Assembly: GCF_041435335.1 (NCBI RefSeq)
Contig: NZ_CP108430.1
Span: 6,485,001-6,549,000 of the forward strand
Length of the DNA stretch: 64,000 nucleotides
Origin: Streptomyces sp. NBC_01283
Lineage (GTDB): Bacteria > Actinomycetota > Actinomycetes > Streptomycetales > Streptomycetaceae
Reading direction: 5' to 3'
Both the position numbers and the translations under genes were made by a program. Within the stretch, counting starts at the first letter, position 1; every line of letters starts with the position of its first letter. The notes under the pieces were generated by a model. That model searched no databases. It was not told where the DNA came from and was given only the letters and a program-made list of their open reading frames with translations. Shown piece after piece: positions 1 to 8,326 of the stretch.

Positions 1-379
1 TGGCGAGAGTGAGGGCGAGGGTGTCGCCCGCGGTGACGCGGACTTCCTTGCCGGGGAGCCGGTCGCCGTACGCCCAGGTCCTGACCGTGCGGCCGCCCAG
101 GTCGAGCTTGGCCTGCATGGCCATGAGCTTCACCTCGCGGACGGTGCCGCCGTCCTTGGTCCGCTTCTTCTCCGCGGCGGCGACCTCCTTGCCGGAGGGG
201 TCGACATAGCCCTCGGGCTCGGAGCCGCCGCCGTGTCCGGCGTGGCCGGAGCCGCCACCGGAGCCGGATCCGGAACAGGCCGTCAGGATTCCCGAACCGG
301 CGACGGCGGTCGCGGCGCCGAGCAGGGCGCGGCGCGAAGGGGTGCGGCGGGAAGGGGTGCGCAGGGGCTGATTGCGCAT
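1..379 (-). CDS. Multicopper oxidase family protein, N-terminal part (gene runs off the window start)
   Basis: The reading frame starts at ATG 379-377 and stays open to base 1, so only about 126 residues are visible. The N-terminus has a twin-arginine stretch (SRRALLG), a hydrophobic segment and a lipobox-like LTAC, which predicts Tat export and possible lipidation. A Gly/Ser/His-rich linker follows, then a cupredoxin-like start (VREVKLMAMQAKLDLGGRTV, then TWAYGDRLPG and VRVTAGDTL). This pattern is typical of Streptomyces multicopper oxidases of the laccase-like class, which oxidise copper or phenolic substrates outside the membrane. The copper-binding His residues lie beyond the window, so the call rests on the first domain only. 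Confidence 0.75.
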   Translation of the reverse strand, partial: MRNQPLRTPSRRTPSRRALLGAATAVAGSGILTACSGSGSGGGSGHAGHGGGSEPEGYVDPSGKEVAAAEKKRTKDGGTVREVKLMAMQAKLDLGGRTVRTWAYGDRLPGKEVRVTAGDTLALTLA

Positions 380-513
380 GGCTGAGTACACCTCGTCGTA
401 GTGGTGCGTGCAGATGGGCGCATCTGCTGCTTTTGATGCACCGCTCGACGCCCGGAGGTTCCCATCAGGGATCCGCCAGGTCGCGGGCAGTGCGAAGCAG
501 CCGGTGCGCCGGC

Positions 514-1071
514 CTAAATGCGCAGCACCGAGAGGCGGGAGAGGAGTATGCGGGGCGGCGGCGGATTGGGCCGCGGCCCGTCGAGCAGCCGGGCGAGCGG
601 GCGCACGGGGGCGGCGAAGCCGCCGGGCCGCAGCAGGCCCGCCTTCAGGAGCAGGACGAGGGTGAGGGCGGCGAGGACGGCCAGGCAGACGGACAGAGGG
701 TCCATCCCGCCCATCCCCGGCATGGCCGGGTCGCCCGCGGTCGCCGGGTCGCCCGCGGTCGCCGGGGCGCTCACGGTCGTCGGGTCGCTCGTGGTCGTCG
801 GGCTCGTCCCGCTCATCCGGTGTCGGTCGACGTCCTGTTCGGGGCCGCGTGCGTGACTCGCGGAGAGACCCGTTGCGGGGCCCGGTGAGTGAACCGTCGC
901 GGCGCTCGACGAGTGAGTCGCCATGGAGCTCGATGAGGACGAGTGACGTGCCGTAGAGCTCGGTGAGTGGCCGGTCGGATGGCCCAGCGTATGCATCGTC
1001 ACGATGCCGAAGAGCAGCGCGGCGAGCAGCAGGAGCTGCTTGCCGTTCGCTGATCTCTTCATGGCCGCCAT
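514..1071 (-). CDS. DUF6153-like His/Ser-rich membrane protein
   Basis: The 185-residue protein has an N-terminal membrane segment (residues about 10-27, LLLLAALLFGIVTMHTLGH), a long Ser/Thr/His/Pro-rich middle with short repeats of the type SAPATAGDPATAGDPA, a second membrane segment (about 128-145) and a basic tail ending in LLSRLSVLRI. This arrangement matches the small actinobacterial DUF6153 family as I remember it, whose role is unknown; its position beside a multicopper oxidase fits a link with copper handling, but that is inference. ATG 1071 is used; an in-frame ATG three codons on is equally possible. The middle is encoded by a short tandem repeat of about 18 bp near 733-765. Confidence 0.6.
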   Translation of the reverse strand: MAAMKRSANGKQLLLLAALLFGIVTMHTLGHPTGHSPSSTARHSSSSSSMATHSSSAATVHSPGPATGLSASHARGPEQDVDRHRMSGTSPTTTSDPTTVSAPATAGDPATAGDPAMPGMGGMDPLSVCLAVLAALTLVLLLKAGLLRPGGFAAPVRPLARLLDGPRPNPPPPRILLSRLSVLRI

Positions 1072-1141
1072 GGGCGGAACCTTACCCCCGGCGGGTATTC
1101 CGCGACATGCGGGCCCCCGGTGCCCGACTGATCATGAGCCC

Positions 1142-1888
1142 ATGACAAGTACGGACAAAGTGGTACAAGTCGCTCCGGTCGGGCCTGTCGCGTGCCGCGA
1201 GGAGCCCGGCTCCGATGTCGCCTCCTTCTCCGCTTCTGCCGCCGTTTCGGCCTTCCTCATGCTCGGCGCGGTCGCCTACAGCGCATGGCTCCTCGAAGCC
1301 TGCCTCGGCACGGGACTCTCGCCGCTGACGTCGTACGTGAGTGAACTCGCGGCCCGGGACCAGCCGTTCAGCACGCTGTTCCGCACGACCGACCTGACGG
1401 CCGGGCTGCTGATCCTCGCGGGCGCGGCGGGCGCGCTGCTGTGGCTGCCGCGCCGGTGGAGCACGGTCGTGGGGTGGGCGGGGCTCGCGCTGTTCGGGGC
1501 GGCCACCGCGGTCGACTCCCGCCTTTCGATGAGCTGCGCGCCGACCGCCGACGCGGACTGCATGGCCAGGGAGCGGGCGGGGCTCCTGCCCGCGACGCAC
1601 GCGGCCCACGTGGTGAGCAGCAGTGTCGCGGTGACGGGGGCGCTGGTGGGGATGGTGGCCCTGACGCTCGCCGCACGGAGGCACGGGCTCCTGCCCTCCC
1701 TCGCGGACTCCACCGGCCTCCTTCTCCTGCTCCTCGAACTGGCCGCCACCGTCTGGACCCTGGCCTCCATCGCCGCCTTCGACGCGGGGTACGGCACGTG
1801 GGCGCTGGGGATGGGGCAGCGGCTCCAGGTACTGCTGATCGCGGTCTGGCTGGGGTTCCTCGCGAGGGCGGTGGTGCGGCGCGGATGA
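1142..1888 (+). CDS. DUF998-type integral membrane protein
   Basis: A 248-residue protein with about six hydrophobic segments separated by short loops. The phrase LSPLTSYVSELAARDQPFSTLFRTTDLTAG, beginning around residue 60, is typical of DUF998 proteins, which are membrane proteins of unknown role. ATG 1142 is chosen because upstream in-frame codons overlap the divergent gene and give an unlikely Arg/Pro-rich extension. Its stop overlaps the next start (ATGA at 1885-1888), so the two genes are probably translated together. Confidence 0.7.
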   Translation: MTSTDKVVQVAPVGPVACREEPGSDVASFSASAAVSAFLMLGAVAYSAWLLEACLGTGLSPLTSYVSELAARDQPFSTLFRTTDLTAGLLILAGAAGALLWLPRRWSTVVGWAGLALFGAATAVDSRLSMSCAPTADADCMARERAGLLPATHAAHVVSSSVAVTGALVGMVALTLAARRHGLLPSLADSTGLLLLLLELAATVWTLASIAAFDAGYGTWALGMGQRLQVLLIAVWLGFLARAVVRRG

Positions 1889-2712
1889 GTTTCGTACGGA
1901 TCGGGGGAGTGCCGCACCACGTGCGGGTGACGGGGAGCGGCCCTGTGTGCGTGCTGAGCGCGGGGCTCGGGCTCGCGTGGTTCGACTGGGACGCGGTGGT
2001 GGAGATCCTCGCCCCGGCGCGGACCGTCGTCCGCTTCGACCGGCCGGGGTCGGGGCTGAGCGGGCACGCGCGCGTGCCGCCCACGCTCGCGGGCGAGGCC
2101 GGGCGGATCGTGCGGATCCTCGATGCGCTCGGCTTTGCGGGACCGGCCACCGTGGTCGGGCACTCCCTGGCGGGCTTCCACTGCGAGGCGTTCGCCCGCC
2201 TCCATCCGGAGCGCACGTCGGGCCTGGTCCTGCTCGACTCCAGCGTCGAGGAACGTCCGAAGGTACGGGTCCCGTGCGGGGTGCGGGTGGGGGCGGCCCG
2301 GGTGGGCGGGGCGGTGCTGGGCGGGGTGGGGCTGCCACGGGCGGTGGGGCCCGCGGTGCGGAGGGCGGCGGTGCGGGGTGACGTGGCGTCGGCGGGGGTG
2401 GTGAGGCGGGTCTACGGGGTGAGTCGTGTGTGGCAGGGGGCCCTGCTGGAGTACGCGACGTACGCGGACACGGCGCTCGAACTCACCGCCCTCCGCCGGG
2501 GCTTCCCCCTGCCGCCCCGACTCCCGGCGACGGTCCTCGCGGCGTACGCGAACGGCGCGGGCGGCTGGCTCACCCGCCAGCGTTCGCTCGCCACCTCCCT
2601 CAACGCGACCTTCCATGTGGCAACCCCCTCGGGCCACCTCGTCATGCGGGACGCCCCGGGGGCCGTGGCGGATGCGGTACTGACCACGGGCCAGCCAGGG
2701 TCCCTCCAGTGA
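1885..2712 (+). CDS. Alpha/beta hydrolase
   Basis: The 275-residue protein has the alpha/beta hydrolase core. After an opening strand (VRIGGVPHHVRVTGSGPVCV) comes an oxyanion-loop region (SAGLGLAWFDWD), the RFDRPGSGLS strand, a nucleophile elbow GHSLAG (Ser near residue 94), an acidic site near LLDSSVEE and a late His in GHLVMRDAPGAV. The substrate cannot be told from sequence. The start ATG overlaps the stop of the DUF998 gene by one base pattern ATGA, indicating an operon with it. Confidence 0.75.
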   Translation: MSFVRIGGVPHHVRVTGSGPVCVLSAGLGLAWFDWDAVVEILAPARTVVRFDRPGSGLSGHARVPPTLAGEAGRIVRILDALGFAGPATVVGHSLAGFHCEAFARLHPERTSGLVLLDSSVEERPKVRVPCGVRVGAARVGGAVLGGVGLPRAVGPAVRRAAVRGDVASAGVVRRVYGVSRVWQGALLEYATYADTALELTALRRGFPLPPRLPATVLAAYANGAGGWLTRQRSLATSLNATFHVATPSGHLVMRDAPGAVADAVLTTGQPGSLQ

Positions 2713-2723
2713 ACCGCCGAGAG

Positions 2724-3175
2724 GCGTCTGCGCTGTGCGCTGCCCTGGACCGCCGCTTCGCGCCGGATCTTTCCCACCCACCCAGCCACTCGATTACCCC
2801 GGGTCTAGTCCCGGTGGCAGGCGTGCCATCGCCCGGCGCCCACGCCGGGCCCTCGCTTGGCGACTGACGTGGGGCGTCGGCTACGCCGTGCGTGCGTCTG
2901 CGCTGTGCGCTGCCCTGGACCGCCGCTTCGCGCCGGATTCTTCCCGCCCCCACCCGATTGCCCGGCAGCGGTACAGCTACGTCAGGAGCGGCTATCACCC
3001 TGTAGCGCCTGGATGCCGGGCAATCGGGTGGGTGGGGTGCTTCCGTCGCGAAGCGGCGGTTTGGCGTGGGCGCCGAGCGGTGGCACGCCTGTCCCCCCGG
3101 GGACTCGACCCGGGGCAAACGGGTGGGTGGGCGGGAGACACCCGGCGCGGAGCGGCGGTTCAGGGCATACCGCCG
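2724..3175. repeat. Intergenic cluster of direct and inverted repeats
   Basis: A 45-bp sequence is repeated exactly at 2724-2768 and 2894-2938. Inverted versions of its distal part occur near 3045-3062 and 3139-3167. Around these, 2774-2846 matches the reverse complement of about 3066-3130 over some 65-70 bases (shared blocks CCCACCCACCC, CCCCGGGT and GGCGTGCCA), and 2949-2969 matches the reverse complement of 3013-3037 (core CACCCGATTGCCCGGCA). The unit is therefore present about four times, two in each direction, and could fold into large nested hairpins. No convincing gene lies in 2713-3245; open frames there repeat the same Arg/Pro-rich words and are produced by the repeats. Confidence 0.8.
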
Positions 3176-3245
3176 GTGCACTCCGAAGCGGCGTCCCCCC
3201 AGCCCCCCGGCCCCGCCGGGCACGCGGCAGCAACGGCCCAGGCCC

Positions 3246-4301
3246 CTACGCCCCGCCTCCCCGCAGCCCCCGTACGCTCTCCCGGATCACGATGTGGGTG
3301 CCCAGGAGATGGCGTTCCTGGCCTGCCCGGGGCGCCCCCGCCAGGGCGAGGCGGACCGCCGTGCGGCCCATTTCCTCCGCGGGGATGTGCACCGTCGTCA
3401 GGCCGGGGGTGATGTCCGCCGCCACGGGGTCGTCGTTGTAGCCGACCACGGAGACGTCCTCCGGGACCCGCAGCCCATACTCCCGCAGCGCGATCATCGT
3501 GGCCGCCGCCACCCTGTCGTCGCCCGCGAACACCGCCGTGAAGTCCGGCTTTCCGTCCGCCTTCTTGAGAAGGTCCATGATCGCTTCGTAACCGTGGTTC
3601 TGTCCGAAGCCGATGCCGTGCAGGATCGCCTCCTCGCGCGGCACCCCGTGGTCGGCAAGCGCGCGCAGGTACCCGGCGACCCGGGCGTCGCCCGTGGTGT
3701 GGCCGGGCTGGTAGCCGATCAGGGCGATCTTGCGGTGGCCCGCGCCCAGCAGGTGGCTCGTGATCGCGTACGCCCCCGCCTCGTTGTCGTACTCGACGAC
3801 CAGCGCGGGGACGTCCGGCGCCGGCGCGGGACGCCCGCACAGGATCAGCCGGGAGCCCGCCGCGGCCAGCGCCTCCGCGTACCGCGCCATCCGCTCGCGG
3901 TACTCGTCGTCCTCGATGACCCCGCCCACGAGCACCACCGCCTCGGCGGCCTGCTCGCGCATCATCTGCACCAGGGCCAGCTCACGGGCCGGATCACTGC
4001 CCGTCGACGCGACCAGCGTGAGCCTGCCCCGCTGGGCGGCCTCCATCTCCACGCCCTGCGCGACATGGGCGAAGAAGGAGCTCACCACGTCGAAGGTGAG
4101 GACCGCGATCGTCTTGCGGCCCGCGCCCGCCAACGCGCGCGCGTGCGCGTTGGCCACGTAGTCGAGGTCCTTGACGGCCCGCAGCACCTTCGCGCGCGAC
4201 GCCGTCGACGTCGGGTAGTTGCCCGCGAGGACCCGCGAGACGGTCGCGACCGAGACGCCCGCCCGCGCCGCCACATCGCGGATGGTGACCCGCTCACCCA
4301 C
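3246..4301 (-). CDS. LacI family transcriptional regulator of the adjacent sugar ABC transporter
   Basis: A 351-residue protein of normal LacI length. The N-terminal HTH (VTIRDVAARAGVSVATVSRVL, residues 5-25) is followed by a hinge (DYVANAHARAL) and a periplasmic-binding-protein-like effector domain with FTAVFAGDDRVAAATM and VSVVGYNDDP. It lies 161 bp downstream of the solute-binding protein gene in the same direction, so it probably regulates that operon in response to its sugar. The effector is unknown. The motif GTAACCGGTTAC at 8297-8308 upstream of the operon is a plausible target. Confidence 0.9.
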   Translation of the reverse strand: MGERVTIRDVAARAGVSVATVSRVLAGNYPTSTASRAKVLRAVKDLDYVANAHARALAGAGRKTIAVLTFDVVSSFFAHVAQGVEMEAAQRGRLTLVASTGSDPARELALVQMMREQAAEAVVLVGGVIEDDEYRERMARYAEALAAAGSRLILCGRPAPAPDVPALVVEYDNEAGAYAITSHLLGAGHRKIALIGYQPGHTTGDARVAGYLRALADHGVPREEAILHGIGFGQNHGYEAIMDLLKKADGKPDFTAVFAGDDRVAAATMIALREYGLRVPEDVSVVGYNDDPVAADITPGLTTVHIPAEEMGRTAVRLALAGAPRAGQERHLLGTHIVIRESVRGLRGGGA

Positions 4302-4311
4302 TGTGTCTCCT

Positions 4312-4406
4312 CATGTAGCAGTACCCGGTTCATGTAGCAGCACCCGGTCAGGGGCGCGTGCCCGGATCCAGTAGCCGTGCCCGGGGTCAAGTAGCAGTAT
4401 CCGGGG
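4312..4406. repeat. Four degenerate 19-bp repeats
   Basis: Imperfect copies of a unit like CATGTAGCAGTACCCGGTT lie at 4312-4330, 4331-4349, 4368-4386 and 4388-4406, in the gap between the solute-binding protein gene and the LacI gene. They may form a leader or binding array ahead of the regulator; no function is evident. Confidence 0.7.
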
Positions 4407-4462
4407 CGGTGTTGCCCCCACGGCAGCCCGCCCCGGACCCATCATCCCGCGCCCGCGCCGGA

Positions 4463-6115
4463 TCAGTGCGCGGCTTCGTGCTCCTTCGCGAACTCCTCGC
4501 GTGCCTTCTCGCCGCCCTGCGTCTGCCACTTCTTGTAGACGGCGTCCCAGTCGGACAGCTTCTTGCGGCCCGAGACGATCGCCGTGACCCCGTCCTCGAT
4601 GACCTGCTGCATGGACGCGCCCTGCCGGTTGTACGTGTCCGACATCAGGCCCCAGTGGTCATCACGGACGAGGTTCGGCACGACCGCCTTCTCCCACGTG
4701 TGCAGCCGCTTGGTCAGGTCGGGGTAGCCCGGGAAGTACAGCGGCTGCGGTGCGTCCATCAGGTAGGCGAAGGGGAGGTTCGTCTTGTTCTCCACCAGGC
4801 CGAGCGAGGTGGGGATCGGGTCGCCGTTCTTGTCGTACTCGAAGTGCGTGCCCTCGACCCCGGAGTGCATCAGCTCGTACTCCTTGGAGCCGAACGGCGA
4901 CGCCAGCCAGTCCAGGACCCGCAGCATCAGCTTGATGCGGTCCTTGGAGGCCTTCTTGATGACGGTGTAGCCGAAACAGCCGCGGTTCTGCTGGTAGACG
5001 GGCGTCGCGCCGTCGACCACGTACGGCACGGCCGCGTCCAGCGTGAACTCGTCCTTGATGCCCTGCGCGTTGGAGATGACCGCGCCCCAGCCGTCCGTCA
5101 TCGAGCGGACGGTGCCGTTGTAGAACTGCGTCTTGAGGTCGACCTGGGAGATCGAGGTGGCGTCGGAGTTGTACGAACCCGCCTTGCGCATCTTCGACAT
5201 GTACTCCAGGGCGGCCCTGAACTCGTCGGTCCCGTACATGTCGGTGACCTTGCCGTTCTTGATCTGCCACTGGTTCGGCGCACCGTGCCACATCGCGTGG
5301 TAGAGGTAGCCGAAGAAGCCGACCGACGAGGCGCCGAGCGCGGACTTCTTGTCCCGCGACGCCTCCCTGGCCATCGTCTGGAAGTCGGCCGCCGCCATGC
5401 CGGGCTTGTAGCCCGCCTTGTCGAAGGCCTCGCGGTTGATGAACATCGCGCCCTGCACCTTGGCGCGCTCGACCGGCAGGCCGTAGATGCCGCCGGAGAC
5501 GCGGCCCATGCCCTCCCACGCGTACGTGGGGATGTTGGCGAGGTTCGGGTAGTCGTTCACCGCGTCACCGGACAGGTACTCCGAGAGGTCCGCGCAGCGC
5601 GACTTCACGAACTGCGACTCGCGGGGCAGGACGTACCCGCCACCGAAGTTGATCATGTCGGGCAGGTCGTCGCCGGACATCAGCGTGGACATCTTGGAGC
5701 GGAAGTCCGCGTCCGGCACGACCGAGAACTCGACCTCGACACCGAGGGCCTCGTTCATCGCCTGCCAGAACTTGTTCGATCCGACCGGCTTCGGCGGGGT
5801 GCCGTAGGTGATGGTCATGACCTTGATCTTCTGCTTGCCGTTGCCCGGCTTCTCGGCCGTGGCCCGCACCAGCTTCTCCGGGTACTTGGTGAAGCCGGGC
5901 TGTACGCCCTCGGCCGTGGGCGCGAGGTCCGGCTTCGGGCCCTTGGCGGGCGTGTACGTCGGCCAGGGCGTGGCCTTCTTGTTGGCGTTGCTGACCGAAC
6001 CGCCGCCGCTCGAATCCGTGGAACACGCGGTGAGCAGGGAGGGGGCCGCGACCGCGGCCCCGCCGACGGCTATGGAGCGCAGCAGCGTACGGCGCGACAT
6101 CGAGGAACCGGACAC
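4463..6115 (-). CDS. Extracellular solute-binding lipoprotein of a carbohydrate ABC transporter
   Basis: A 550-residue secreted lipoprotein. The N-terminus carries SRRTLLRS, a hydrophobic stretch and the lipobox LLTAC (Cys near residue 31), so Tat export and lipidation are likely. The body resembles the large LplA-type sugar-binding proteins (features such as VMTITYGTPPKP, LMSGDDLPDMINFGG and YGLPVER). The GTG at 6115 is preceded by AAAGG at a normal distance. It is the third gene after two permease genes, separated from them by a short tandem-repeat spacer, and no ATPase gene is present, so it probably shares a general ATPase such as an MsiK-like protein (inference). Confidence 0.88.
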   Translation of the reverse strand: MSGSSMSRRTLLRSIAVGGAAVAAPSLLTACSTDSSGGGSVSNANKKATPWPTYTPAKGPKPDLAPTAEGVQPGFTKYPEKLVRATAEKPGNGKQKIKVMTITYGTPPKPVGSNKFWQAMNEALGVEVEFSVVPDADFRSKMSTLMSGDDLPDMINFGGGYVLPRESQFVKSRCADLSEYLSGDAVNDYPNLANIPTYAWEGMGRVSGGIYGLPVERAKVQGAMFINREAFDKAGYKPGMAAADFQTMAREASRDKKSALGASSVGFFGYLYHAMWHGAPNQWQIKNGKVTDMYGTDEFRAALEYMSKMRKAGSYNSDATSISQVDLKTQFYNGTVRSMTDGWGAVISNAQGIKDEFTLDAAVPYVVDGATPVYQQNRGCFGYTVIKKASKDRIKLMLRVLDWLASPFGSKEYELMHSGVEGTHFEYDKNGDPIPTSLGLVENKTNLPFAYLMDAPQPLYFPGYPDLTKRLHTWEKAVVPNLVRDDHWGLMSDTYNRQGASMQQVIEDGVTAIVSGRKKLSDWDAVYKKWQTQGGEKAREEFAKEHEAAH

Positions 6116-6144
6116 AGTGACAACCTTTCGAAAGCCGGGGAATT

Positions 6145-6207
6145 GGCTCAGCGGTATGGGCTCAGCACCTGAGGAATGGGCTCAGCACCTGAGGAACTGG
6201 CTCAGCT
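6145..6207. repeat. Tandem repeat of a 20-bp unit between permease and binding protein genes
   Basis: Two adjacent copies at 6161-6180 and 6181-6200 (unit CTCAGCACCTGAGGAATGGG, the second differing at two bases), with partial copies on both sides. The right-hand partial copy reaches into the last codons of the permease gene. The unit contains a small palindrome (CTCAGcaccTGAG) that could form a hairpin differentiating expression of the binding protein from the permeases. Confidence 0.75.
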
Positions 6208-7176
6208 CTTGATGGCGCCGGTGAGCACGCCCTTGGTGAAGTACTTCTGCAGGAAGGGGTAGACGATCAGGATCGGCACGGTGGCGATCACCAGGACGGC
6301 CATCTGCATCGTCTGCGGGGCCGACACGTTCGACGCGTCGCTCAGCCCGGTGTCCGCGATCTGCGAGCCGCCCATGACGTACGTACGGAGGACCTGCTGG
6401 AGCGGCCAGTGGTCGGACTCCAGGTAGATCGAGGCATGGAACCAGGCGTTCCAGTAGCTCACCGCGTAGAAGAGGCCGACGACCGCGAGGGCCGCCTTGG
6501 AGAGCGGCAGCACGACCCGCCACAGGATCTGCCAGTCGTTCGCGCCGTCGAGCCGCGCCGCCTCGTACAGCTCCTCGGGAACGCCCTGGAAGAAGCCGCG
6601 CAGGACGACCAGGTTGAAGACGTTGATGAGGACGGGGACGATCAGCGCGCTGTAGCTCTCCAGCATTCCCATGCCCTTGACCAGCAGGAACGCCGGAACC
6701 ATGCCGGGCGGGAAGAGGAAGGTGAACAGGACGATCAGCAGGATCGGCTTTCCGCCGTACACCTTGGGGCGGCTCAGCGCGTACGCCAGGAACGTCGTGC
6801 ACGCGAGTGAGGCGAGCGTGCCGATGACGGTGACGGCGGCGCTCACGCCGAGCGCCTTGGTGACGATGCCGCCCTCGAAGACCTGCTCGTAGGCGCGCAG
6901 GGTCGGGTGCGTCGGCCACAGGACCCAGCCGCCGTTGTCGATGACCTCGCGGTTGGAGGCGAACGACGTCGAGACGATGACCAGGAACGGCACGAAGACC
7001 ATGACCAGGATGGTGACGATCGCCAGGGCCTTGGCCACCTGGGTGACCGGCTTCGGCTTCTCCATCCAGGAGGGGCGTACGGGGCGCATCGACTTCCCGG
7101 GGCGTGCGGGGCGCAGGGGCCGGGTGGGGCGTGCGGGGCTCGTGGGCCGCGTCGCGACGGCGGATTTCGTGCTCAC
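6202..7176 (-). CDS. Carbohydrate ABC transporter permease (second subunit)
   Basis: A 324-residue protein with six hydrophobic segments and the EAA-type coupling loop EELYEAARLDGANDWQILWR, typical of MalG/LplC-type permeases. The first 40 residues form an unusual Pro/Arg repeat (PTSPARPTRPLRPARPGK). GTG 7176 is chosen because it overlaps the stop of the upstream permease (GTGA), showing translational coupling. Confidence 0.9.
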   Translation of the reverse strand: MSTKSAVATRPTSPARPTRPLRPARPGKSMRPVRPSWMEKPKPVTQVAKALAIVTILVMVFVPFLVIVSTSFASNREVIDNGGWVLWPTHPTLRAYEQVFEGGIVTKALGVSAAVTVIGTLASLACTTFLAYALSRPKVYGGKPILLIVLFTFLFPPGMVPAFLLVKGMGMLESYSALIVPVLINVFNLVVLRGFFQGVPEELYEAARLDGANDWQILWRVVLPLSKAALAVVGLFYAVSYWNAWFHASIYLESDHWPLQQVLRTYVMGGSQIADTGLSDASNVSAPQTMQMAVLVIATVPILIVYPFLQKYFTKGVLTGAIKS

Positions 7177-8168
7177 TTGTAGACCCCCTGCTCGCCGAGG
7201 CGATGGGCGACCTTGTTGGCCGCGAAGACGAGAATCGCGCCGACCACGCCCTTGAACAGGCCCGCCGCCGCGGCGTATCCGGTGTCGCCGCCGACGATGC
7301 CCTGCCAGAAGACGAAGGTGTCGAGCACCTCGCCGGCCTCGGGTCCGACCGACTGCCGTTGCAGCAGCATCTGTTCGAAGCCGACGGAGAGGATGTCGCC
7401 GAGCCGCATGATCAGCAGCAGGATGACGACCGGCCGGATCGACGGGAGCGTCACGTGCCAGAAGCGGCGCCAGGGGCCCGCCCCGTCGATGGCGGCGGCC
7501 TCGTACTGCTGCTCGTCCACCTGCATCAGCGCGGCGAGGAAGATGATCGTGCCCCAGCCGGCGTCCTTCCAGACGACCTGCGCGACGACGAGCGCCGGGT
7601 AGGCGTCCGGGTTGCCGATGATGTCGACGGAGTGCAGACCCGCCTGCCCAAGCACGGAGTTGAGGAGGCCGGTGTCGGCGAGCACCTGCTGGAACAGGGC
7701 GACGACGATGACCCATGACAGGAAGTGCGGCAGGTAGACCACCGACTGCACGAAGCGCCGTGTCAGGTCCGAGGTCAGGCTGTGCAGGAGCAGGGCGAGC
7801 CCGAGCGGGACCGGGAAGAAGAAGACCAGCTGGAGCACCGCGAGGAAGAGCGTGTTCCAGGTCGCGTGCCAGAAGTCCGGGTCGCCGAACATCCGGTCGA
7901 AGTTCTCGAAGCCGACCCAGGGGCTGGCCCAGAGGCCGTCGAAGGGCACGTACTCCTTGAAGGCGACGGCGTTCCCGATGAACGCGCCGTAGTGGAACAC
8001 CAGGAAGTACGCGACTCCCGGGACCATGAGCAGCAGCAGGACTCGCGAGGAGTGAAACCGTTTCCATCGCTCATCGCGCTTGAGTTTGTTGCCTTTTGGC
8101 CGGTTACTGCGCTCGCCGGGCGGCTTCACCGCCTCGGTTTCCGTCCGGTCCTTCGTCACCGCTGGCAC
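7173..8168 (-). CDS. Carbohydrate ABC transporter permease (first subunit)
   Basis: A 331-residue LplB/UgpA-type permease with about six membrane spans and a coupling loop with EQQYEAAAIDGAGPWRRFWH. GTG 8168 is selected because it follows GGAGGGG with a seven-base spacing; upstream in-frame codons would run into the operator region. It is the first gene of the operon permease, permease, binding protein, LacI regulator. The sequence GAAACCGTTTC, a LacI-type palindrome, lies inside its early coding region at 8054-8064. Confidence 0.9.
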   Translation of the reverse strand: MPAVTKDRTETEAVKPPGERSNRPKGNKLKRDERWKRFHSSRVLLLLMVPGVAYFLVFHYGAFIGNAVAFKEYVPFDGLWASPWVGFENFDRMFGDPDFWHATWNTLFLAVLQLVFFFPVPLGLALLLHSLTSDLTRRFVQSVVYLPHFLSWVIVVALFQQVLADTGLLNSVLGQAGLHSVDIIGNPDAYPALVVAQVVWKDAGWGTIIFLAALMQVDEQQYEAAAIDGAGPWRRFWHVTLPSIRPVVILLLIMRLGDILSVGFEQMLLQRQSVGPEAGEVLDTFVFWQGIVGGDTGYAAAAGLFKGVVGAILVFAANKVAHRLGEQGVYK

Positions 8169-8326
8169 GGCAGCCCCTCCGTCGTCGGAACAAGGTGACC
8201 GGAATCTAAAGCGGTTACTACCGCCGGTCAACCCCCTTGGCCACGCGATCTCTTGACCACTGTCCCGACTTCGGCCTAGCCTCCAGGCGCTGTTGGGTAA
8301 CCGGTTACTACGAGGGATGGTCACGC
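8169..8326. promoter_or_regulatory. Divergent control region with LacI-type operator candidates
   Basis: The gap between the transporter operon and the divergent dehydrogenase contains the 12-bp palindrome GTAACCGGTTAC at 8297-8308 and a 10-bp direct repeat CGGTTACTAC at 8212-8221 and 8302-8311, so both promoters hold a related site. A central CG flanked by AA and TT is the usual core of LacI-family operators. The adjacent LacI regulator is the obvious candidate to bind, which is inference. Confidence 0.6.

Noticed and set aside
2642..3441. Overlapping long open frames on both strands
   Set aside because: They consist of repeated Arg/Pro/Ala words created by the intergenic repeats, with no start signals or family likeness.
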